A stretch of 13,784 nucleotides of DNA, from assembly GCA_039026975.1 (NCBI GenBank), contig JBCCLI010000156.1, positions 1-13,784 on the forward strand, read 5' to 3'. Both the position numbers and the translations under genes were made by a program. This document shows, piece after piece, positions 8,190 through 12,801 of this stretch (its first letter is position 1; each line of letters begins with the position of its first letter). Below the pieces are notes generated by a model that was given only the letters and a program-made list of their open reading frames with translations, was not told the origin of the DNA and did not search any database. Source of the DNA: JBCBKZ01 sp039026975. GTDB taxonomy: Bacteria > Bacteroidota > Bacteroidia > J057.

Positions 8190-8765
8190 ATGGTTTCAGC
8201 AGTTCAAAACCTACCCCTACCTTCTGCTTACATTCAGCTCCTAAAGGAAACCCAACAAAATCCTCGTTTTCACGCTGAAGGGAGTGTATACACCCACACC
8301 TGCATGGTAGTGTCTGAGGTTCTGGCATATGCGAAAAATCATTCTCTTTCTCAAGAGGAAAAAACCATCCTGTATTGGACGGCTGTCCTTCACGACATAG
8401 GGAAACCTACCGTTACCAAATGGGAGCATGGTAGGTGGCGCTCTCCAGGTCATGAGATGGCGGGAGTCAACATAGCCAGAGAAATCCTATCTCCTCAAAC
8501 TGACATCAGCCCCCTCCAAAAGAGAATTATCCTGGATTTAATCAGGTGGCACCATATCCCCCTTAGATGGGGACTCAAGAAAAAATCCATAGATACCTAT
8601 AAGGCCTTAGCTACCCGCATAGATCTCCGGCTGCTAGGCATATTCTCCCTCTGTGACATCAAAGGCAGAAAATGCGTAGATCAGGAAAGAACCATCCAAA
8701 TGATAGAATACTTCATTCACTTCATAGCGCCCGCTGTCCAGAATGAATTGGAGTTACTTGCCTAA
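8190..8765 (+). CDS. HD-domain phosphohydrolase, CCA-enzyme-like HD domain
   Basis: A 191-residue protein with the HD metal-binding pattern: H36 (EGSVYTHTCMV), H68-D69 (AVLHDIGKPT), H88 (SPGHEMAG), H121-H122 (RWHHIP) and the final Asp D156 (CDIKGR). The EGSVYTHT...LHDIGKP...GHE.AG arrangement resembles the HD domain at the C-terminus of bacterial tRNA nucleotidyltransferases and standalone relatives, which act as metal-dependent phosphohydrolases on nucleotides or RNA ends. There is no nucleotidyltransferase head domain. It stands alone between the OmpA gene and a convergent gene, so context gives no substrate. The start follows AAGGTGAGAAAGACAT. Confidence 0.82.
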   Translation: MVSAVQNLPLPSAYIQLLKETQQNPRFHAEGSVYTHTCMVVSEVLAYAKNHSLSQEEKTILYWTAVLHDIGKPTVTKWEHGRWRSPGHEMAGVNIAREILSPQTDISPLQKRIILDLIRWHHIPLRWGLKKKSIDTYKALATRIDLRLLGIFSLCDIKGRKCVDQERTIQMIEYFIHFIAPAVQNELELLA

Positions 8766-8883
8766 GGGTACTGGTAGAATGAATCTCCCAGGACTGATAT
8801 CTAAGCCTGAGGGCGAGCGACCAAGCAGCAGTAATTATGCAAGCCTCTAGCTAAATTACCTTAAGCCGACCCATTATGTACTG

Positions 8884-9357
8884 CTAAGAGGTAGGAGAAC
8901 TTTTCAAGTATCTTTTAAGCCAGCTATCCTTTAAGGCTACTTCCCATTTAGTAAGATCATCAGAATTAGAAAGGGTATGGTCGAAGATGAGCGTATCAGG
9001 CGTGAGCTCGCCTGAAGCCACCAGATTCCCTATCTCTCTAAAATGGGTGGAAGAAACTTCTCCTGCCTGATCTTTATACCATACGTAGGCATTATCCACT
9101 GTATCCAGCGAGAAATGTTCCAGTATTCCTCCTACGCTTCTTTTCAGGTTATCAATAGAGCAGCCAGAAGGCCTGTGGTCATTAGGATCTGCCTGTACGA
9201 TGACAAAGCGGCTATACCGTAGCTGGATGTTACCATGAACAGGCGTACCATGAGATTTCCACTGCGCTAGAAAAGACTCGAATGTCTGTGACAGTTTAGT
9301 TTCTGTCTCTCTTGTTAACTGCTCTTTTAGTGAGAAAAACCAAGTATACTTTTGCAT
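8884..9357 (-). CDS. Conserved Bacteroidota protein of unknown function
   Basis: A 157-residue protein that I recognise as a short family widespread in Bacteroidota and commonly annotated 'ABC transporter ATPase'. It has no Walker A, signature or Walker B motif, so that name is not supported. Conserved-looking features are FLAQWKSHGTPV (29-40), RFVIVQAD (50-57) and the SGCSID motif (64-69) with a Cys. There is no signal peptide or membrane segment, so it is probably cytoplasmic. It lies downstream of the DUF434 gene on the same strand (gap 179 bp) and a GAAT heptamer array sits just before its start. Confidence 0.75.
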   Translation of the reverse strand: MQKYTWFFSLKEQLTRETETKLSQTFESFLAQWKSHGTPVHGNIQLRYSRFVIVQADPNDHRPSGCSIDNLKRSVGGILEHFSLDTVDNAYVWYKDQAGEVSSTHFREIGNLVASGELTPDTLIFDHTLSNSDDLTKWEVALKDSWLKRYLKSSPTS

Positions 9358-9373
9358 AGCTAATAAGCTAATA

Positions 9374-9432
9374 TTGAATGAGTAAATGTTGAATGCGTGA
9401 GTTTTGAGTTTTGAATGTGTAAATACTGAATA
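9374..9432. repeat. Second degenerate GAAT heptamer array
   Basis: Plus-strand units are TTGAATG (9374-9380), TTGAATG (9389-9395), TTGAGTT (9404-9410), TTGAATG (9411-9417) and CTGAATA (9426-9432), separated by 7-8-base diverged units such as AGTAAATG and TGTAAATA. The unit and its position, 16 bases upstream of a minus-strand ATG, match the array at 111-168. The remainder of the 9358-9536 gap shows no gene; an AAAAGCTTTT palindrome at 9520-9529 is the only other visible structure. Confidence 0.65.
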
Positions 9433-9536
9433 CTTTCCCTCTCAAGGTGTCTGAGGCTGTTGATAACACTATTTGTTCCTCAAACTATATCGCTTAGAGA
9501 ACTTTAACGACCCTACACAAAAAGCTTTTCTAGCCG

Positions 9537-10265
9537 TTACTGTCCTAGCCCCTTCAGTTGGATAATCTGAGATTCTGATAATCCCTCAATGATATGCCTA
9601 TGTAAATTAGTCCAGGCACATACATTGTCCAAAATCTGCCCGTCTGAAGTTATGGCTACGGAATCTTTCTCCTTTTTGATGCGTTTGTCAGGACTATTAT
9701 CTAATTCTATCTGCCACTGAAAGCCCTCCTTCACTGCTATCTCCTCCATCAGCAGCTTAAGCCTCCCACTATTAGAGATAGGTGCATCCAACAGCCAGAA
9801 AGCACTAGCAATACATAAGTTCTGTAATTGCTGGCCTATTAACCGAATGGCCGGTCTAGTCTCCGCTACCGTACGGTAGGTGCTGTGGACACTCGCCAGG
9901 TCCCGAAAAGTATCATCTCGGCAGTCAATGATAATGCCCCCTGAAAGGGCACTTTCTACAGAAATCAAGAGATTATACCCGTCTATAATCACCGGCTTAT
10001 CTTTCAGCTCAGAAACGGAGAGTAACTTATCTGCCCGCTGAGAACGGGATGCATCAGAACAGCTGGCTCTATATAACGCGTGCCGCTGTCTGCGATGTAA
10101 GCGGTACCTATCTCCCACTAATTTTAAGGAAGATCTGTGAGAATACCCCCTGGACATCAGGTATGACATGTCTGTTACTGCCTCATTAAGCACAGGAATC
10201 CAGTCCAAGCTAAATAGCTTGGGATCATCTGACTGTTGACCTCTATGCTTCTGTCTATGCGGCAT
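9537..10265 (-). CDS. DUF434 domain-containing protein
   Basis: A 242-residue protein. The N-terminal part (1 to about 57; HRGQQSDDPKLF, DMSYLMSRGYSHRSSLKLVGDRY) is the DUF434 domain, followed by R-R-Q and a Cys-containing segment ALYRASCSD. The C-terminal part has IIDGYNLL (93-100), CRDDTFRDLASVHSTYR (115-131), FWLLDAPISNSGRLK (156-170) and DSVAITSDGQILD. The DGYN and D-rich segments look like the acidic pocket of a PIN-like or NYN-like nuclease; that function is inference. It is divergent from rfaE2 across 153 bp and lies upstream of the unknown 157-residue gene on the same strand. Confidence 0.82.
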   Translation of the reverse strand: MPHRQKHRGQQSDDPKLFSLDWIPVLNEAVTDMSYLMSRGYSHRSSLKLVGDRYRLHRRQRHALYRASCSDASRSQRADKLLSVSELKDKPVIIDGYNLLISVESALSGGIIIDCRDDTFRDLASVHSTYRTVAETRPAIRLIGQQLQNLCIASAFWLLDAPISNSGRLKLLMEEIAVKEGFQWQIELDNSPDKRIKKEKDSVAITSDGQILDNVCAWTNLHRHIIEGLSESQIIQLKGLGQ

Positions 10266-10356
10266 GGTCTACCAACGTTAAAAGTGGCTGTTTTCCAGAT
10301 AGATTCTATTTCTGGGAGACGATTTATAGTAACACTTCCCTTACCAGTAGTATTTC

Positions 10357-10388
10357 TTGTACAAATTAGTAAGAAAGACCCTAAATTG
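10357..10388 (+). promoter_or_regulatory. Possible promoter for rfaE2
   Basis: TTG at 10357-10359, a 22-base spacer, then TAAATTG at 10382-10388, which is one T short of TAnnTTTG. Transcription would start near 10395, about 20 bases before the chosen rfaE2 ATG. The match is partial, so this is tentative. Confidence 0.25.
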
Positions 10389-10418
10389 CATGGCTACTAC
10401 CTTGAGCAAGCAACTTTT

Positions 10419-10901
10419 ATGTATCATTCACAGACCAAGATCAGTGATCTTGACGCCCTCCTCAAAAAAATTCACTCCTGGAAAGTCAGAGGAGACAGCA
10501 TTGTATTTACTAATGGCTGCTTTGACATCCTTCACCTGGGGCATGTCAGCTACCTGGAAGCTGCCAGCCGGCTAGGAGACAGGTTTGTAGTGGGGCTAAA
10601 TGCAGATGCTTCTGTTAAACGTCTGAAAGGAGAGGATAGACCTATACAACCTGAAGAGGCCCGAGCGCGTATCCTGGCCGTGATGGAGTTTGTGGATGCC
10701 GTGGTGCTGTTTGAGGAAGATACCCCCCAGCAGATGATAGCAGCTATTTTACCGGACGTGCTAGTGAAAGGTGGTGATTATGTGATAGAAGACATAGTGG
10801 GGTACCAGGAAGTAACGGCAAATGGGGGCGAGGTAAGAACCATCCCCTTCGTGGCGGGGCAGGCCACGACTAACATTATAGAAAAGATCAAACATGGCTG
10901 A
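10419..10901 (+). CDS. rfaE2: D-glycero-beta-D-manno-heptose 1-phosphate adenylyltransferase
   Basis: A 160-residue nucleotidyltransferase corresponding to the C-terminal domain of HldE, made as a separate protein. It transfers AMP to heptose 1-phosphate for ADP-heptose, the LPS inner-core precursor. Visible motifs are FTNGCFDILHLGHVSYL (30-46) with the H-x-G-H nucleotide site (H39, H42), VGLNADASVKRLKG (58-71), DEDTP-like EEDTPQQMI (99-107), DVLVKGGDY (113-121) and TTNIIEKI (150-157). An upstream in-frame ATG at 10236 would add 61 residues unlike the family and overlap the divergent DUF434 gene, so I place the start at 10419. It overlaps the next gene by 8 bases. No rfaE1 kinase is in the window. 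Confidence 0.93.
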   Translation: MYHSQTKISDLDALLKKIHSWKVRGDSIVFTNGCFDILHLGHVSYLEAASRLGDRFVVGLNADASVKRLKGEDRPIQPEEARARILAVMEFVDAVVLFEEDTPQQMIAAILPDVLVKGGDYVIEDIVGYQEVTANGGEVRTIPFVAGQATTNIIEKIKHG

Positions 10902-11277
10902 GATAGAAGATCCCATATTAGAATCTCTACAGAATGATGTAGCCCTGGTAGGAGAACATCTCAAGGAAATAGCTACCCGCGTAGTAGACGATAAGATTTC
11001 TGATTATCCCGTTTTTGTAGCAGCCCAGGAAATGGTGGACATAGGTAAGCCCATCTTTGACAGGGACTCTGTCACCCTAAACTGGTTTTTTAACGCTTCC
11101 ATCCTGGAAGACTTTATCCGCAAAAAGCTGGTCTCCCAAAATAACCTCAACCGCTTCAAGCAGGTCTTCGGCAATCCCAAGGAGAAGGCCTGTATCTTTG
11201 TGATCACAGATCAGGAGGGGCGCTTTGTGTTTGTGCCATATGACATTGATGAGATAGAAGCGGAACAGGAGGGGTAA
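10894..11277 (+). CDS. Small conserved protein coupled to rfaE2
   Basis: A 127-residue acidic protein of unknown function, probably cytoplasmic: no signal peptide, no membrane segment. Its ATG lies inside the end of rfaE2 (8-base overlap), which points to translational coupling. Visible segments are a helical N-terminus (LESLQNDVALVGEHLKEIA), a central YPVFVAAQEMVDIGKPIFD, then FNASILEDFIRKKLVS and a strand-rich end CIFVITDQEGRFVFVPYDI. I know similar short proteins from Bacteroidota genomes but no defined function. The tight arrangement shows the two genes are expressed together; any role with RfaE2 is inference. Confidence 0.78.
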   Translation: MAEIEDPILESLQNDVALVGEHLKEIATRVVDDKISDYPVFVAAQEMVDIGKPIFDRDSVTLNWFFNASILEDFIRKKLVSQNNLNRFKQVFGNPKEKACIFVITDQEGRFVFVPYDIDEIEAEQEG

Positions 11278-11305
11278 ACTATTCAACACAAAAACCCTAG
11301 GGTAG

Positions 11306-11325
11306 AGGCGGAAAATCTTCCGCCT
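11306..11325. terminator. GC-rich hairpin after the rfaE2 operon, possible bidirectional terminator
   Basis: AGGCGGAA-AATC-TTCCGCCT: a perfect 8-bp stem with a 4-base loop, 28 bases after the stop at 11277. No T-run follows on the plus strand (GTCATTCATA), so it is not a classical intrinsic terminator; it could stabilise the mRNA 3' end or be another REP-like element. Confidence 0.4.
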
Positions 11326-11349
11326 GTCATTCATAAGATGCTATATATG

Positions 11350-11440
11350 AAACCGGCCTTAGGTTTGGCTCCTATGGAGCCATGCTATATGCTGCCCTGA
11401 CGGGCTAGTGTGTTTGGGCTCCTACAGAGCCGGAAACAGC
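11350..11440 (+). repeat. 91-bp multi-hairpin repeat, left copy
   Basis: This aligns without gaps to 12544-12634, 80 of 91 positions identical, in the same orientation. It is built from short inverted repeats: AAACC/GGTTT (11350-11366), GGCTCC-TAT-GGAGCC (11367-11381), GCCC-TGAC-GGGC (11394-11405) and GGCTC-CTACA-GAGCC (11417-11431). In this copy two substitutions in the last loop shorten that stem compared with the right copy. It is non-coding. Confidence 0.88.
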
Positions 11441-11454
11441 TCTCTGCGTGCTAC

Positions 11455-11479
11455 GTAGAGATGAGATGCATCTCGGCTT
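11455..11479 (+). repeat. GTAG-plus-palindrome element, degenerate left copy
   Basis: GTAG (11455-11458) is followed by a hairpin with the perfect core GAGATGCATCTC (11463-11474). The outer stem has decayed compared with the right copy at 12658-12683. It lies 14 bases after the left 91-bp repeat, as the right copy follows its repeat by 23 bases, so the two belong to one composite element. Confidence 0.6.
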
Positions 11480-11637
11480 TACACCTATATGTGTGTATGA
11501 AGCCGATTGCATCGACTTCACATGCTTGAGACACGCACCATTAATTCAATTGCTGTTTTGCCGGATCAACTGACGGTTCTTTTCGGTCGAGGAATTCGAC
11601 CTCAGGCGGAGTAAAAATCTGCCCACAATGCTAGAAA

Positions 11638-11659
11638 ATGTAGCGGCTGCTTTAGCTGC
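11638..11659 (+). repeat. REP, left copy (3' of the RAYT gene)
   Basis: Core GTAGCGGCTGCTTTAGCTGC from 11640. The GTAG is followed by a hairpin GCGGCT-GCTTT-AGCTGC that overlaps its last G; one of the six pairs is G-T. GTAG next to an imperfect hairpin is the hallmark of RAYT-recognised REPs. Its orientation is opposite to the copies at 12349-12370 and 12714-12734. Confidence 0.88.
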
Positions 11660-11674
11660 CGAAAGATGTGGCTA

Positions 11675-12313
11675 TCATTCTGCAAGAAACTCATTACATC
11701 CATAACTATATGGCCAGTGCTGAATATCATTTACCAACCCTGCTTTAACAGGATTATTCAAAATGTAAGCATATATCTTCAGCCACTCCTCTTGATTTCT
11801 TACCAAATGATCATAACTATCTTTCTGCCAGAATACGCCCTTGCGATTCAATCGCTGATTAATCTCTCTAGCTGTCCCCCCTTTTATTCTTTGCATGATT
11901 ACTGACAGTTTCTGGAAAACCTGCCCAGAAGAAGTATCTATGAGAATGTGAACATGATTCGGCATAATACAATAGGCTTGTAGACTATACCAACGATCAT
12001 GATATTCCCATAACCTCTCCACTACTACTTTAGCTACCTCTTCTCTTTTGAGCCAGCATTCACCGAATGGCTTATGATCTAACGCTTGATCAAACTTCGC
12101 AAAAGAACGTTTTTGAGCTATCTCGACTTTCTGTGAAAGATCTGTTGGGCCTTGTTCCTTGAGGGTGCTTAGCTTCTGTTCAGGCTCTTGATAGAGTTTC
12201 CGATTAACGGCCTGTGGCAGGGAATCATGCAGCCGAAAGGTGATAAAAAAGACTCCTCCGGCTGGGGTTAGATGAGGAAGTCGGTTTCTGTAGATGGGGT
12301 CTGTGGGGCGCAC
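11675..12313 (-). CDS. REP-associated tyrosine transposase (RAYT)
   Basis: A 212-residue Y1/HUH endonuclease of the IS200-like transposase superfamily. The metal-binding HUH is NHVHIL (H120, H122) and the nucleophilic tyrosine is Y167 in SYDHLVRN, the SYDH-x-VR form typical of RAYTs. The N-terminus RNRLPHLTPAGGVFFITFRL and the C-terminal YILNNPVKAGLV are also family-typical. Length and motifs indicate an intact enzyme. The start is GTG at 12311-12313; no in-frame ATG exists upstream before a stop at 12355, and this start gives the expected N-terminus. Family members cut single-stranded REP DNA beside GTAG. Flanking inverted REPs support that role here. Activity of this copy is inference. Confidence 0.93.
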   Translation of the reverse strand: MRPTDPIYRNRLPHLTPAGGVFFITFRLHDSLPQAVNRKLYQEPEQKLSTLKEQGPTDLSQKVEIAQKRSFAKFDQALDHKPFGECWLKREEVAKVVVERLWEYHDRWYSLQAYCIMPNHVHILIDTSSGQVFQKLSVIMQRIKGGTAREINQRLNRKGVFWQKDSYDHLVRNQEEWLKIYAYILNNPVKAGLVNDIQHWPYSYGCNEFLAE

Positions 12314-12348
12314 GCTATCTATTTTATGAGTATATAAGAAATCCTTCA

Positions 12349-12370
12349 GCAGCTAAAGCAGCCGCTACAT
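12349..12370 (-). repeat. REP, right copy (5' of the RAYT gene)
   Basis: Read on the minus strand it is identical over 22 bases to the left REP, with GTAG at 12368-12365. It lies upstream of the RAYT gene, possibly within its promoter or leader. The 26 plus-strand bases 12350-12375 are identical to 12714-12739, so the match with the third copy includes an A-run outside the GTAG. Confidence 0.88.
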
Positions 12371-12371
12371 A

Positions 12372-12545
12372 AAAACAGCCCTACTAAATCAAGTCAATAT
12401 CAAGATAGAAACCATCCGATACTTTTTCAGACTAGGACATGAATTAGGCTTTTATACTGCGGGACACTTGAAAACCCACATAGAACCCCTGGATGAAATA
12501 GGGAGAATGACCGGAGGATGGATCAAGAGCCTGAAAAAATCCTAA
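12372..12545 (+). pseudogene. 3' remnant of a four-helix-bundle (S23/IVS-like) gene
   Basis: An open frame of 57 codons plus TAA, too short for most gene finders and without a usable start. The translation includes IRYFFRLGHELGFYTAGHL, then DEIGRMTGGWIKSLKKS at the end. The pattern 'A-x-x-LGY/F ... DEIGRM-x-x-G-x-IKSLKKS' matches the C-terminus of the four-helix-bundle proteins related to the 23S rRNA intervening-sequence protein family (usual length about 110-130 residues). About half of the gene, including the start, is missing and is replaced by the right REP. I do not find the N-terminal half left of the RAYT module. It is probably a dead fragment; the identification is from motif memory. 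Confidence 0.65.
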
Positions 12546-12634
12546 ACCAGCTGTAGGTGTGGCTCCTATGGAGCCATGCTGGATGACGCCCTGGCGGGCT
12601 AGTGTGTTTGGGCTCCTATGGAGCCGGAAACAGC
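12544..12634 (+). repeat. 91-bp multi-hairpin repeat, right copy
   Basis: Direct-repeat partner of 11350-11440 (80/91, no gaps). It starts on the stop codon of the four-helix-bundle remnant. Its hairpins are better preserved than those of the left copy: GGCTCC-TAT-GGAGCC occurs twice (12561-12575 and 12611-12625), with a GCCC/GGGC pair between. The second of these is extended by outer GTTT/AAAC. Confidence 0.88.
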
Positions 12635-12657
12635 CTGCATACATACATGAATACACC

Positions 12658-12683
12658 GTAGAGACGAGATGCATCTCGTCTCT
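12658..12683 (+). repeat. GTAG-plus-palindrome element, intact right copy
   Basis: GTAG at 12658-12661, overlapping a 24-bp perfect palindrome (12660-12683) with half-site AGAGACGAGATG. It is the second type of GTAG-led hairpin in this region, different in stem sequence from the REPs flanking the RAYT gene. A further small hairpin, GGGAT/ATCCC (12692-12707), follows. Confidence 0.75.
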
Positions 12684-12713
12684 GCAACTAAGGGATACCC
12701 TAATCCCAGACAA

Positions 12714-12734
12714 CAGCTAAAGCAGCCGCTACAT
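12714..12734 (-). repeat. REP, third copy at the end of the FGE gene
   Basis: Shares 21 bases (26 with the adjoining A-run) with the right REP, in the same orientation; minus-strand GTAG at 12732-12729. It lies directly beyond the terminator of the minus-strand FGE gene, the usual kind of place for dispersed REPs. It shows that the REP is not only a terminal repeat of the RAYT module. Confidence 0.85.
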
Positions 12735-12763
12735 AAAAAAATTTTGTCACGCCTCCGGCGTGA
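12735..12763 (-). terminator. Intrinsic terminator of the FGE-domain gene
   Basis: On the minus strand TCACGCC-GGA-GGCGTGA forms a perfect 7-bp GC-rich stem (12763-12747), followed by CAAAA and seven T. It starts 39 bases after the stop codon of the FGE gene. The T-run is shared with the flank of the third REP. Between stop and hairpin (12764-12801) lies an A/G-rich stretch with two GTAAAAG-type units and no other feature. Confidence 0.75.
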
Positions 12764-12801
12764 GAGAAAAGAGTAAAAGGGTAAAAGAACAAAGGGTAAG
12801 C

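Larger units (their letters stand above)
11278..11637. other. Gene-free, hairpin-dense intergenic region left of the RAYT module
   Basis: No protein gene is supported here. Besides the 91-bp repeat and the GTAG element listed separately, it holds a series of inverted repeats: CTCTGCGT/ACGTAGAG (11442-11460, one G-T pair), a long arm pair GATGCA..TCGGCTT/AAGCCGA.TGCATC (11465-11513) with an inner TACAC/GTGTA, a competing 23-base imperfect palindrome (11498-11520), GGTCGA/TCGACC (11585-11601) and GGCGGA/TCTGCC (11605-11623, one G-T pair). The pairings with G-T on one strand suggest structure matters in a single strand. It may be a composite of decayed REP-like elements. Confidence 0.6.
11638..12370 (-). 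mobile_element. RAYT-REP module bounded by inverted REPs
   Basis: A 733-bp unit: the RAYT gene between two REP copies forming a perfect 22-bp inverted repeat (11638-11659 and 12349-12370), which extends to 25 of 26 positions if the inner c/t-GAA is counted. The REPs lie 15 bp from the RAYT stop and 35 bp from its start. This matches the arrangement known for REP-associated tyrosine transposase genes, which sit between inverted REPs. RAYTs are usually single-copy domesticated relatives of IS200/IS605 transposases, so the module may be stationary while dispersing its REPs. No target-site duplication is evident next to the REPs. Confidence 0.85.

Noticed and set aside
10236..10418. N-terminal extension of rfaE2 from an upstream ATG
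   Set aside because: The extra 61 residues match nothing in the family and would overlap the divergent DUF434 gene; ATG 10419 gives the normal N-terminus.
11498..11520. tRNA-like or small RNA gene
   Set aside because: It is a simple imperfect palindrome; no cloverleaf, anticodon arm or CCA end can be drawn, and no promoter was seen.
11522..11614. 30-codon ATG ORF between the left repeat and the REP
   Set aside because: It overlaps hairpins, lacks a recognisable leader or domain, and is within the length expected by chance.
12444..12713. 89-codon ORF on the minus strand
   Set aside because: It is antisense to the four-helix remnant and runs through the 91-bp repeat and the palindrome; its composition is not protein-like.
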